Assembly: GCF_008923245.1 (NCBI RefSeq)
Contig: NZ_WBOS01000001.1
Location: forward strand, 992,001-1,056,000
Length of the DNA stretch: 64,000 nt
Source of the DNA: Cytobacillus depressus
Lineage (GTDB): Bacteria > Bacillota > Bacilli > Bacillales > Cytobacillaceae
Direction: 5' to 3'
The notes beneath the pieces were generated by a model. It did no database searches, was not told the DNA's origin, and was given only the letters and a program-made list of their open reading frames with translations. Below are positions 28,203 through 36,282 of the stretch, piece by piece (the stretch's first letter is position 1; every line of letters begins with the position of its first letter). The position numbers and the translations under genes are program-made.

Positions 28203-29495
28203 TTATTGTTTTAATAGGTTGATTAAGTCTTCGCTGCCATAATCAACAGCATAATCATAAGCTGTATTGCCTTCTGAATCCTTATAGCTTGGATCAGCCC
28301 CGTTTTCTAACAGCAACTTGGCCATCTCAACATCGTCATTATATACTGCGTTGATGAGCGGGCTAGCCTCATACGTATCAATGGCATTCGGGTCTGCGCC
28401 ATGTTCAAGGAGCATTTTAGCTGCATCTATGCTGCTATTATAAACAGCCCACTGAAGGGCAGTTGAACCTTCTGAATCTTTTTCGTCCACATTGACGCCA
28501 TCTGCAAGAAGGGATTGAATGGTTTCTATGTCATTTTCACTTGCGGCATTCATAAGAGGTGTTGCCCCTTCAATGCCTGATGCCAATTCAGTCCAAAAGT
28601 CCATTTTTTCAATGACTTTTATACCGACAAAAGCTCCTGCAGACAAAATTACAACCGCCACTCCGGCGCCAATGATTCCTAGCCAAACCTTACCTTTTGG
28701 TTCTTTCAGCTCTGTCGTAGATTCTTCTGAGAAAAATCGTGATAAGGCATAGATTCTTTTTGGCAAATGAGGATGAGTGGATAATTTCTCATTTAACCAG
28801 ACAAAAAAGCCGTGTTCTGTTTGCAGCTGTTCCATATATGCCTCTTGATTGACCTTCGGATATAGTTCTTTGCCAATTGCAAACATTGTTAATGCATCTT
28901 TTGCTGCATCGAATGATTGAATATAAAAGGCTGCATAACGGTCACAAGTATATTCACACGCCCTTAAATAGGCATTTCCGAGAAACGGAATCCACATCGC
29001 TGGTAAAAGTAAAAAGCTAATAATTACATGTTTTCTTTTTATATGGGCAAACTCATGTGCAAGAACGAACAATACTTCCTTATCTGCATTTCGTTCAATT
29101 AACTCAAAAATCCCTGAATAGAGAACAACCATATTTTTTCTGAAAAAGCGTGTAGCAAAAGCATTCAACACACCTTGAGACTCAATGACATAAATATCAG
29201 GCATGGATTTTAACTCCATATCCCTTGCCGTTTTTAATGCCTTCTCATACAGCTCTGGAAACTGCTTTTCACTAATCTTCACACCGTTCCGTCTAATGCC
29301 GCCCATCATTAATCCATGCAGCACAACAGATAAAAGAATGAGTATACCGATAATAATTAGGCCAACAATCGAAAAAGCAAAAAAGATATACGTTAAAATA
29401 CTAAATAAAACAACAAAGCCAAAATAAATATTTTCTTTCGTATTTACGAGCTGATCCCGCAAAGATGATTCCTGCAAATTCTTCAATCCTTTCAA
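28203..29495 (-). CDS. M48 (HtpX-like) membrane metalloprotease fused to ankyrin repeats
   Basis: 430 residues. Two N-terminal hydrophobic helices (FGFVVLFSILTYIFF... to ...ILLSVVLHGLMMGG, ~26-70), then a zinc-protease domain with HEFAH (in LFVLAHEFAHIKRKH, ~res 150) and a downstream Glu in ACEYTCDRYAAF. A hydrophobic helix follows at VIISFLLLPAMWIPFL, and another (VWLGIIGAGVAVVILSAGAF, ~275-295). The last ~120 residues form about four ankyrin repeats (GATPLMNAASENDIETIQSLL, STALQWAVYNSSIDAAKMLL, SPLINAVYNDDVEMAKLLL, NTAYDYAVDYGSEDLINLL). TTG start at 29495 with GAGGAATGGAAAA. Likely membrane protein quality control, with the ankyrins recognising clients; inference. Confidence 0.85.
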   Translation of the reverse strand: MKGLKNLQESSLRDQLVNTKENIYFGFVVLFSILTYIFFAFSIVGLIIIGILILLSVVLHGLMMGGIRRNGVKISEKQFPELYEKALKTARDMELKSMPDIYVIESQGVLNAFATRFFRKNMVVLYSGIFELIERNADKEVLFVLAHEFAHIKRKHVIISFLLLPAMWIPFLGNAYLRACEYTCDRYAAFYIQSFDAAKDALTMFAIGKELYPKVNQEAYMEQLQTEHGFFVWLNEKLSTHPHLPKRIYALSRFFSEESTTELKEPKGKVWLGIIGAGVAVVILSAGAFVGIKVIEKMDFWTELASGIEGATPLMNAASENDIETIQSLLADGVNVDEKDSEGSTALQWAVYNSSIDAAKMLLEHGADPNAIDTYEASPLINAVYNDDVEMAKLLLENGADPSYKDSEGNTAYDYAVDYGSEDLINLLKQ

Positions 29496-29515
29496 TTTTC
29501 CATTCCTCAGAATTT

Positions 29516-29544
29516 TGGGACATGGGGTCAGGTTCCTTGTCCCA
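29516..29544 (-). other. Hairpin in the leader of the M48-ankyrin gene
   Basis: TGGGAC pairs with GTCCCA around GGGGTCAGG-type loop sequence immediately upstream of the ribosome binding site. The sequence resembles a dispersed Bacillus hairpin. Too short to call an attenuator. Confidence 0.35.
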
Positions 29545-29752
29545 CCAAGGTTTGATTATAAAGTAATATAATCTGACAGGATACGGGAAGTTTATACCAT
29601 TTCGAATTTTCCGAACATAGGACAAACCCTTGATATCATAAGGTTTATTAAGGGTCTCGCTTTGTTAAACTTTTGTAAATTATACAACAAGGTAGAAATT
29701 GGAGAAAAATAAGGGTACAATGTAAGTAGAGGATGATATTTTAGTAAAATGA

Positions 29753-29869
29753 ATGTCATTTGAAAAGGAGATGGCTGCGGAAAAGAAAACCTACATATGC
29801 TTGAAGAACCCGTTTCTTCGGGCCATGCTGTCAGTTGCAGGAATTGCCATTGGTTTGAAAAAAGGATAG
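29753..29869 (+). CDS. Possible 38-aa small ORF upstream of ytzE
   Basis: ATG to TAG in one frame: basic N-terminus (MSFEKEMAAEKKTYICLKN) and a short hydrophobic C-terminal part (FLRAMLSVAGIAIGLKKG). The ribosome binding site is poor: an AAAAGGAG lies inside the frame, directly before a second ATG. It ends 12 nt before ytzE. A second small frame with a CxxC pair overlaps it. Low confidence; it may be leader sequence. Confidence 0.2.
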   Translation: MSFEKEMAAEKKTYICLKNPFLRAMLSVAGIAIGLKKG

Positions 29870-29881
29870 GGAGTGGTTCGT

Positions 29882-30103
29882 ATGAAACCTTCAACTAACC
29901 GGATGTTAAACCGTATCAAATCCGTCTACTTGTTTATTAGTAAACACGGAACTGTAACAACAGGGGAGCTTGTAGAGGAATTTGGAATAACTCCTCGCAC
30001 CATTCAAAGAGATCTAAATGTTCTTGTTTATAATAATCTCGTGAAAAGTCCTAGCCGTGGTAAATGGACCACAACGCAAAGAAAAGTGAAAATATCATCT
30101 TAA
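29882..30103 (+). CDS. ytzE: DeoR-type small HTH regulator YtzE
   Basis: 73 residues, only the N-terminal winged helix of DeoR-family regulators: MLNRIKSVYLFISKHGTVTTGELVEEF and recognition helix ITPRTIQRDLNVLVYNNLV, then KSPSRGKWTTTQRKVK. No effector domain, as in B. subtilis YtzE. ATG at 29882 follows GGGAGTGG; a GTG three codons earlier is possible. Target unknown. Confidence 0.88.
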   Translation: MKPSTNRMLNRIKSVYLFISKHGTVTTGELVEEFGITPRTIQRDLNVLVYNNLVKSPSRGKWTTTQRKVKISS

Positions 30104-30120
30104 ATATACGGTAACTAGGA

Positions 30121-30149
30121 AAAAAATCGCCAATTAAGGCGATTTTTAT
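30121..30149. terminator. Bidirectional terminator between ytzE and the pseudouridine synthase gene
   Basis: AAAATCGCC/GGCGATTTT stem with a 6-nt loop and A/T runs on both sides; it overlaps the stop codon of the minus-strand gene. Confidence 0.85.
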
Positions 30150-30865
30150 TTGACTTCGTATTCGATTAACTCTGTAATTTCCCCATCTGTCAATTCTCGA
30201 TATTCCCCGAGCTCCAATGATTCATCCAACTTGAGCGGTCCCATTGAAATTCTCTGTAAATAAATGACTCGCTTCCCGACTGCCTCAAACATTCTTTTTA
30301 CTTGATGGAACTTTCCTTCCATAATCGTCAGTTCAATATCAGACGTTAATCCAGATTTAATAATCTTTAAGTCTCCTGGTTTTGTATGATATCCATCATC
30401 CAATATGACGCCTTTCTTAAAAGCGTCGACATCCTCATCCGTTACTTCACTATTAATAACAGCAAAATATGTCTTTGGTACATGCTTTTTAGGCGATAGT
30501 AGACGGTGAGCCAACTGGCCATCGTTTGTCAGTAGCAGGAGCCCCTCTGTATCTTTGTCTAAACGGCCAACAGGAAACGGCGAAAACACGAGGTCCTCCA
30601 TCTCTAACAAATCGAGAACCGTTTCATGCTCTATATCCTCTGTCGCCGAAATCACTCCTTGCGGCTTATTTAACATTAAATATATAAATTCCTTATATTC
30701 AACGATTTCTCCGTTCACAGTTACCGTATCTTTTTCTGGATCTACATGCTGTTTAGCATCTTTTACTTTTTTTTCATTGACCTCAACTACGCCATCTTTT
30801 AGGAGCTTCTTAACGTCCTTTCGACTGCCGTAGCCTAAATTGGAGAGCATTTTATCAATGCGCAT
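30146..30865 (-). CDS. ytzG: RsuA-family pseudouridine synthase (YtzG)
   Basis: 239 residues. S4 RNA-binding domain at the N-terminus (RIDKMLSNLGYGSRKDVKKLLKDGVV), then the RsuA/RluB catalytic domain with PVGRLDKDTEGLLLLTNDG (catalytic Asp in GRLD, ~res 103-106), LNKPQGVISATED, KTYFAVI and GKFHQVKRMFEAVGKRV. Probably modifies 16S rRNA. The ATG at 30865 is 6 nt from GAGGG; a Met two codons upstream overlaps that site. Confidence 0.92.
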   Translation of the reverse strand: MRIDKMLSNLGYGSRKDVKKLLKDGVVEVNEKKVKDAKQHVDPEKDTVTVNGEIVEYKEFIYLMLNKPQGVISATEDIEHETVLDLLEMEDLVFSPFPVGRLDKDTEGLLLLTNDGQLAHRLLSPKKHVPKTYFAVINSEVTDEDVDAFKKGVILDDGYHTKPGDLKIIKSGLTSDIELTIMEGKFHQVKRMFEAVGKRVIYLQRISMGPLKLDESLELGEYRELTDGEITELIEYEVK

Positions 30866-31011
30866 AATCATCCCTCTTTTTATAGTTTCAAAACTTCATC
30901 GATCTTTCGCCTCCCATTATAAAATAACATTGTATTTCGTACAAATTGTACAAGTCATTTATCTCTAATGCCTCCCTTTTGAAAAATAACTTTAAGCATG
31001 ATTAAATAATC

Positions 31012-31238
31012 TAGTTCACGGCATGTTAAATGCGTTGCTTTTACCATGGACAGCCAGTTTTCAACTTCATGGGAAATGTAAGTGCGTTGCTTTTACCGGG
31101 GACAGCCAGTTTTCAACTTCACGGGGAATGTAAGTGCGTTGCTTTTACCGGGGACAGCCAGTTTTCTCGTTCACGGGGAATGCAGGTAAGTTGCTTTTAC
31201 CGCGGACGGCGATTTTTCACCTTCACTGGAAATGAAAC
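31012..31238 (+). repeat. 52-bp tandem repeat array, about 4 copies
   Basis: Units begin at about 31031, 31083, 31135 and 31187, with a partial unit before them. Each has GCGTTGCTTTTACC, GGGGACAGCCAGTTTTC and TTCACGGGGAATG. Units 2 and 3 are nearly identical; units 1 and 4 have drifted. 52 is not a multiple of 3, so the frame crossing it is not a protein repeat. It lies in the 453-bp gap between ytzG and murJ. Confidence 0.9.
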
Positions 31239-31240
31239 AA

Positions 31241-31266
31241 AGCCCTACCTAAAAGGTAGGACTTTT
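31241..31266 (-). terminator. Probable terminator after murJ (ytgP)
   Basis: AGCCCTACCT/AGGTAGGACT hairpin; modest T content on the minus side (CTTTGTTTC) and on the plus side (CTTTTC). It could serve either strand. Confidence 0.5.
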
Positions 31267-31318
31267 CAAAAAAGTATGTTTTGAAATTTAGACTATTTAC
31301 TCTTCTTCCCGTCCCCAT

Positions 31319-32932
31319 TTAGGAACGCAGCCTAAATTTCTTCATTAACCGATCGATCTTTTGACCAAATAGGAAATAAGCTAGTTTCGTTTTTAAGCTT
31401 AAGGAGAAATAAATGCCTGCACCAACGATAGCACAAATTAGTACAATGATCAGAGCTTGGAAGCTAGAGGCAGGTGATAAAAATGCTGTAAGAATCTTAT
31501 ATGTTATTCCTGTCCCGACGAACATGAGTAATGTAATGAGGACGACTAGAAGCCCTCTTCTCCAAACAAGCTTAAACGGATACTGTGCGTATGTTTTAAT
31601 AACAAATAAATTAATGGTGATCGCCGCTACATAACCGATTGCAGTCGCTAGGACAGCACCGTTCGTTTCAAATATTTTAATAAGGGGAATATTTAAGCTT
31701 AGTTTAAGCAATAAACCGACTAGCAAGCTTAAGACCGTAAATCGCTGCTCATTGATCCCTTGTAAAATAGCCGCCGTTACTAGGAAGTATGCGAACAAAA
31801 TGGCAACTGGTGCGTATGTTCTTAACACCTCTGTTCCTAGCTCGCTATGTTCATAAAACAATGTAAAAATTGGCTCTGCTAACATCGAAAGACCGATAAC
31901 TGCTGGGAGTGTTAAAAATAATACGACTTGGAACGCTTGATTTAATTGATGGTTCAAACTAGGACGGTCCTCGTCAACAAACGCCTTTGTAATGGATGGG
32001 ACTAATGTTAGCGAGAACGCGGTTGCTAGTGCAACTGGGATGATAACCAACTTATGCGTTTGCATTGTAATAACAGCAAAAGCGGTTTCAGCTCCAACGT
32101 CATCATACCCGATCGATATCATCGTATTAATAAACGTAAACTGATCGACAAGTTGAAAAAGCGGGTTGGCAATCCCCACAAAAACGAATGGGGCAGCATA
32201 AATAACGATTTCTTTATACATTTCTTTTAAAGAAATATCTACTGTTCCTTTATCATGCAAAAGGAGATCATTTAAATAGGATCTTCGTTTATACCAATAC
32301 CAAATTAAACTAAACAATCCTCCAATTGCACCAATAAATGCGGCAAAGGTTGCGACACTTACTGCTTGAGTAATTGTTCCATTCATAAAATGAAGAACGA
32401 CAAAAGCACCCGCTAGCACAAAGGTAATTCTAACAATCTGTTCGATGACCTGAGAGACTGCTGATGGTCCCATTGATTGGTGCCCTTGGAAAAACCCCCG
32501 GATCAAGCTCATGATCGGAACAACAATAAGGGCGAAACTAACAGCCCGAATAACGGTCGTCACATCTTTTACATTTGCCTCAACTTTAGATGTACTCATT
32601 TCAGCAATGAATGGAGCAATAAAATATAATGCAAGGAATGAGAGGAAACCAGTACACATCATGATGATTAACCCTGATTTAAAAAGCTTTCTCCCGACTG
32701 CGTATTCATCAATAGCATTATACTTTGAAATAAATTTAGAAACCGCAAGTGGGATCCCACCTGTCGCTATACTAATAAAAATTGTATAGGGGATATAAGA
32801 AAATGCATATAATGCCTGTCCTTTACTCCCAACAATATGGTAAAACGGAATGACATAAAACAACCCTAGAAGCTTCGAAATCATCGTACCTAGAGTTAAA
32901 ATAAACGTTCCTCTTAAAAGCTTTGATGACAT
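31319..32932 (-). CDS. murJ: Lipid II flippase, MurJ/SpoVB-type (YtgP)
   Basis: 537-residue polytopic membrane protein of the MOP superfamily, about 14 transmembrane segments. N-terminus SSKLLRGTFILTLGTMISKLLGLFYVIPFY, conserved Arg in AVSFALIVVPIMSLIRGFFQGHQSMGPSAVSQVIEQIVRI. YtgP is one of the two B. subtilis proteins that move lipid II across the membrane for cell-wall synthesis. Start after AAGGAAGGGATAATCATCT. It is followed by the 52-bp tandem array. Confidence 0.93.
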   Translation of the reverse strand: MSSKLLRGTFILTLGTMISKLLGLFYVIPFYHIVGSKGQALYAFSYIPYTIFISIATGGIPLAVSKFISKYNAIDEYAVGRKLFKSGLIIMMCTGFLSFLALYFIAPFIAEMSTSKVEANVKDVTTVIRAVSFALIVVPIMSLIRGFFQGHQSMGPSAVSQVIEQIVRITFVLAGAFVVLHFMNGTITQAVSVATFAAFIGAIGGLFSLIWYWYKRRSYLNDLLLHDKGTVDISLKEMYKEIVIYAAPFVFVGIANPLFQLVDQFTFINTMISIGYDDVGAETAFAVITMQTHKLVIIPVALATAFSLTLVPSITKAFVDEDRPSLNHQLNQAFQVVLFLTLPAVIGLSMLAEPIFTLFYEHSELGTEVLRTYAPVAILFAYFLVTAAILQGINEQRFTVLSLLVGLLLKLSLNIPLIKIFETNGAVLATAIGYVAAITINLFVIKTYAQYPFKLVWRRGLLVVLITLLMFVGTGITYKILTAFLSPASSFQALIIVLICAIVGAGIYFSLSLKTKLAYFLFGQKIDRLMKKFRLRS

Positions 32933-32955
32933 AGATGATTATCCCTTCCTTTAAA

Positions 32956-32985
32956 AGAAAAGCGTAGGCGCCGGAGCTAGACAAT
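32956..32985 (+). repeat. R1 minimal copy h (termini only)
   Basis: AGAAAAGCGTAGGCGCC joined directly to GGAGCTAGACAAT: both family ends with no interior. 24 nt upstream of the murJ start codon. It looks like an R1 that lost its core. Confidence 0.65.
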
Positions 32986-33174
32986 AGAAAAAAGCAAAGC
33001 TATTTTTTGCACACTATTTGTAGTTTACTCTTCTTTATGAAGGATTGCTACCTATAGATTTGTTTAAAGATAAAATTTCACCTAAAAAATCGAATAATAG
33101 CAAAAATGGTTTAACGCTTCATTTATCGTTTATAATGAGTAGATGCATAGATTGAAGATTAAGTTGGTGAACAA

Positions 33175-34443
33175 ATGAAATATGATGTAATTGTAATTGG
33201 CGGAGGGCCCTCTGGCTTAATGGCTGCAATTGGCGCTGCTGAACAGAAAGCTAAAGTACTACTTATTGATAAAGGGGACAAGCTTGGGAGAAAGCTTGCT
33301 ATTTCAGGTGGCGGGCGCTGCAATGTCACAAACAGGCTGCCTATTGATGAAATTATTAAGCATATTCCCGGGAATGGCCGCTTCTTATATAGCGCCTTTT
33401 CGCTTTTCAGCAATGAAGATATTATTCAGTTTTTCGAAAATCTCGGGATTAAACTGAAGGAAGAGGATCATGGACGGATGTTTCCCGTTACAGATAAAGC
33501 TCAATCGGTTGTTGATGCTTTACTTTCCAGGCTGCGGGAATTAAAGGTCGATATAAAAACAAACAGCCCGATACACGATGTTCATTATGCAAATGGCAAG
33601 GTGAAATCTGTTGAGCTAAGGAACGGGGAAATGTACGAAGCTAACTCCGTCGTGATTGCTGTTGGCGGAAAATCTGTCCCCCAAACGGGTTCAACTGGGG
33701 ATGGGTATGCTTGGGCAGAAAAAGCTGGGCATACGATTACCGAATTATTTCCTACAGAGGTTCCTGTCACTTCAGCCGAGCCTTTTATTAAAGAAAAAAC
33801 GCTGCAAGGATTGTCGCTTCGCAGTGTGGCATTGAGTGTGCTGAATCCTAAAGGCAAAGCACTAATTACGCATAAAATGGATATGATTTTCACTCATTTT
33901 GGCATCAGCGGTCCTGCTGTTTTAAGATGCAGCCAATTTGTCGCCAAAGCTAAGAAAAAGTGGAATTTGAAAGAAGTTTTGATGAGTATTGATGCCCTTC
34001 CTGATAAAAAAGAAGAGCCTTTATTTCAAGAAATTTTGTCAGGAATTAAAGCGGAGCCGAAAAAAAGCATCAAAAATTTATTAAAAGGCCATCTTCCGGA
34101 GAGATATCTGCTTTTCTTACTTGAGAGAAGCGGGATTGATCCGTCAGCACAGGGGGCCAATATTTCTAATGAAAAAGTGAGAAGCTTCGTAAAGAGCTGC
34201 AAAGCGTTTCAATTCGCAGTGAATGGAACTCTCCCACTTGAAAAGGCTTTTGTAACAGGCGGCGGAGTATCGGTGAAAGAGATTGATCCGAAAACAATGG
34301 CATCTAAATTCATGAATGGATTGTTTTTTTGCGGGGAAATTCTTGATATTCATGGCTATACTGGCGGCTATAATATTACGTCTGCGCTCATAACAGGAAG
34401 GCTTGCTGGGATGAATGCCGCTTTGTCAACAAATCCCCTATAA
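33175..34443 (+). CDS. ytfP: FAD-dependent oxidoreductase of the HI0933/YtfP family
   Basis: 422 residues. Rossmann FAD site [18 protein letters not shown] (~res 5-22), [21 protein letters not shown], and [29 protein letters not shown]-terminal FAD contact [29 protein letters not shown]. The family is annotated as BaiN/HI0933-like flavoprotein; the substrate is not known. Ribosome binding site is weak (GTTGGTGAACAA). An R1 copy begins 2 nt after its stop codon. Confidence 0.9.
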   Translation: MKYDVIVIGGGPSGLMAAIGAAEQKAKVLLIDKGDKLGRKLAISGGGRCNVTNRLPIDEIIKHIPGNGRFLYSAFSLFSNEDIIQFFENLGIKLKEEDHGRMFPVTDKAQSVVDALLSRLRELKVDIKTNSPIHDVHYANGKVKSVELRNGEMYEANSVVIAVGGKSVPQTGSTGDGYAWAEKAGHTITELFPTEVPVTSAEPFIKEKTLQGLSLRSVALSVLNPKGKALITHKMDMIFTHFGISGPAVLRCSQFVAKAKKKWNLKEVLMSIDALPDKKEEPLFQEILSGIKAEPKKSIKNLLKGHLPERYLLFLLERSGIDPSAQGANISNEKVRSFVKSCKAFQFAVNGTLPLEKAFVTGGGVSVKEIDPKTMASKFMNGLFFCGEILDIHGYTGGYNITSALITGRLAGMNAALSTNPL

Positions 34444-34445
34444 TT

Positions 34446-34687
34446 AGAAAAGCGGAAGCGCCTTCGAAGATGAACATCGACTAAAAACCGCCACGTCCTG
34501 TGGCGAACGCCGATGTCAGCACATCCTGTGCAAGTCCGACAAGCATAAGACAAGACAGCGAGAAGGTTGCTCTTTAACCTTCTTGATGGATTGGCTTATG
34601 ACCTCGAGGTCGACAAAAACGCGACGTCCTGTCGCATTGTCGACACTTGTACGTCCTGTACGTCGGGGCTAGGCGCTGGAGCTAGAC
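34446..34687 (+). repeat. R1 mosaic repeat, copy i (four RTCCT hairpins)
   Basis: The fullest copy. AGAAAAGCGGAAGCGCC, then hairpins GCCAC-GTCCT-GTGGC, GCAC-ATCCT-GTGC, a GAAGGTTG/AACCTTC stem, TTGGCTTATGACCTCGAGGTCGAC, hairpins GCGAC-GTCCT-GTCGC and GTAC-GTCCT-GTAC, GTCGGGG, and GGCGCTGGAGCTAGACA. Directly downstream of ytfP. Confidence 0.92.
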
Positions 34688-34696
34688 AAATAAATT

Positions 34697-34721
34697 AGAG
34701 CCTGATATGTTATCAGGCTCT
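34697..34721. terminator. Terminator overlapping cse60 3' end
   Basis: AGAGCCTGATA/TATCAGGCTCT perfect 11-bp stem with a 3-nt loop. The minus-strand first arm is the last coding triplets plus the TGA stop of cse60. Confidence 0.8.
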
Positions 34722-34895
34722 ATAAATGATCATCGCCGAAAAACAATAAATCTGTTCATCTTCATCCTCATGGACCGCTGCAATATTGTACTTTATATCT
34801 ACAAGCTTTTTCTCTTCAATCTTTTCTAAAAAACGATTCATCTCGAGCTCAAGATCCTTCTCATGTTCTTGGTCAAATAATTTCACTTTGATCAT
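34713..34895 (-). CDS. cse60: Sporulation protein Cse60
   Basis: 60-residue small acidic protein: MIKVKLFDQEHEKDLELEMN at the N-terminus, KKLVDIKYNIAAVHEDEDEQIYCFSAMIIYR. Matches Cse60, which in B. subtilis is a forespore/mother-cell sigma-E-controlled gene of unknown role. ATG at 34895 chosen by family length; AGGTGA lies 10 nt upstream. I could not fix a convincing sigma-E promoter. Confidence 0.8.
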   Translation of the reverse strand: MIKVKLFDQEHEKDLELEMNRFLEKIEEKKLVDIKYNIAAVHEDEDEQIYCFSAMIIYRA

Positions 34896-34999
34896 AAGAG
34901 TATCGTCACCTATCCTCTCTGTCTTTTTTATTATCATTATTGACAGAATAATCCGTTTTCAAAACAACAGTAAGAAAGGATAGGCAGGAAGATGAACGA

Positions 35000-35037
35000 A
35001 AAAAAATGGGCAGACGAACATGTCTCCCCATTTTTTA
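35000..35037. terminator. Terminator after purC paralogue
   Basis: AAAAATGGG-AGAC / GTCT-CCCCATTTTT hairpin with T runs on both sides. Confidence 0.8.
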
Positions 35038-35051
35038 TATTAAAATTTATA

Positions 35052-35735
35052 CTAGACTAGCATTAATTTTTCTAATTCAAGCGGTTCAACATAAACCCCA
35101 TCTTTATAGGCTCTCATATTTCCACCTGATATTTCGTCGATTAAAACGATTTGATTATCTTCCCCGACTCTGCCAAATTCAAATTTAATATCATATAAAT
35201 CTATATCTTTTTTCGCAAGCTCTTCTTTGACAACTTGTCCGATTTGCTTTGTTAAATCCTTTAACACGGCATACTCTGCTTTGGAAAGGACTCCTAGCAT
35301 ATCAAGTGCATCCTCGCTAATCGGAGGGTCTTGCCTTTCATCATCTTTAATTGTAACTTCGACGAAAGCGTCTAAAGCCTGTCCTTCTTCTGCATACATG
35401 CCATAGCGGCGAAGGAAGCTTCCGACTGCTCTGTAGCGACAAATCACTTCAAGGCCATTACCGAAGACGGTAGCAGGCTTTACAGTCATGGTTGCATTTT
35501 CAATGTTAGCATCAATATAGTGAGTCGGAATGCCTTTTTCTTTTAAAATTTCAAAAAAGAATTTCGTCAAACTAAGCCCTGCACGTCCGGCACCTTCCAA
35601 CGTTAAGCCGACCGTATTTGCACCTGGATCGAAAACTCCATTTTCCCCTGTCACATCATCTTTAAATTTCAATAGATAATTGCCGTCTTCTAGTGCATAT
35701 ACATCCTTCGTTTTGCCTTTATAAATAGGTTTCAC
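35052..35735 (-). CDS. purC: SAICAR synthetase (PurC) paralogue outside the pur operon
   Basis: 227 residues, close to the usual bacterial PurC length (~240). ATP-binding part YKGKTKDVYALEDGNYLLKFKDDVTG, EVICRYRAVGSFLRRYG, KDDERQDPPISEDAL (aspartate/CAIR site), LYDIKFEFG and LIDEISGGNMRAYKDG. The catalytic ATP-grasp features look intact, so it is probably an active phosphoribosylaminoimidazole-succinocarboxamide synthase. The start is GTG at 35735 behind GGGGAGG. It stands alone between cse60 and ytwF, without other purine genes. Whether the genome has a second copy cannot be seen here. Confidence 0.88.
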   Translation of the reverse strand: MKPIYKGKTKDVYALEDGNYLLKFKDDVTGENGVFDPGANTVGLTLEGAGRAGLSLTKFFFEILKEKGIPTHYIDANIENATMTVKPATVFGNGLEVICRYRAVGSFLRRYGMYAEEGQALDAFVEVTIKDDERQDPPISEDALDMLGVLSKAEYAVLKDLTKQIGQVVKEELAKKDIDLYDIKFEFGRVGEDNQIVLIDEISGGNMRAYKDGVYVEPLELEKLMLV

Positions 35736-35853
35736 AGTGAATCCTCCCCAAGAAGCATTTTGTCTTTGTCACTTACAACTATAATCTATTTTCAAAAAAA
35801 TAATCAATGATAACTTTCAAATGAAAGATTTGCTTGTTCAACCTGGAATGGAA

Positions 35854-36162
35854 TTATTTGACAACCACTTCACCTGCCCAATTGAGCATACCGCCGATCA
35901 TATTTCGTACCTTATATCCTTGATCCTGCATGTAATAACATACATTTTCACTCCGAGCACCTGAGCGGCAAATAAAGATGTATTCCTTTTCTTTATCAAA
36001 TTGGCCTAAATTTTCAGGGATCGTCATCATCCGGATATGTTTGGCTCCCCGGATCATTCCTTGGGCTACCTCTTCATCTTCCCTTACATCAACTAATTCT
36101 AATTTTTCTCCTGCTTCAAGCTTTTTTTCCAATTCCTCTGTAGTAATGATTTCGATAGTCAT
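35854..36162 (-). CDS. ytwF: Rhodanese-domain protein YtwF
   Basis: 102 residues, single rhodanese domain. LELVDVREDEEVAQGMIRGAKHIRM and active-site loop FICRSGARSENV (Cys persulfide carrier, ~res 66-77), ending in NMIGGMLNWAGEVVVK. Likely a cytoplasmic sulfurtransferase. ATG at 36162 with AAGGAAG; a TTG one codon before is less likely. Located downstream of leuS as in B. subtilis. Confidence 0.9.
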   Translation of the reverse strand: MTIEIITTEELEKKLEAGEKLELVDVREDEEVAQGMIRGAKHIRMMTIPENLGQFDKEKEYIFICRSGARSENVCYYMQDQGYKVRNMIGGMLNWAGEVVVK

Positions 36163-36208
36163 CAAATACTTCCTTTCTCGAAAGCGATTGTTTTCCTAAT
36201 GTAATAAT

Positions 36209-36245
36209 AAAAAACATCCTCCAAAAACGCAATTGGAGGATGTTT
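36209..36245 (-). terminator. Terminator after leuS
   Basis: AAACATCCTCCA/TGGAGGATGTTT 12-bp stem; minus strand continues TTTTATTATT. Confidence 0.85.
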
Positions 36246-36282
36246 AATTTGCCGTAACCGGGACAATGTGCCCTATGTTCCG

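Noticed and set aside
29592..29894. 100-codon minus-strand frame upstream of ytzE
   Set aside because: Overlaps the ytzE promoter area and start; Pro/Leu/Tyr-rich, no ribosome binding site.
31012..31238. CRISPR array
   Set aside because: Units are contiguous 52-bp copies with no unique spacers, and no cas genes are in the window.
31030..31284. 84-codon open frame over the tandem array
   Set aside because: No ribosome binding site, and the 52-bp period shifts frame in each unit, so there is no protein repeat. Treated as non-coding.
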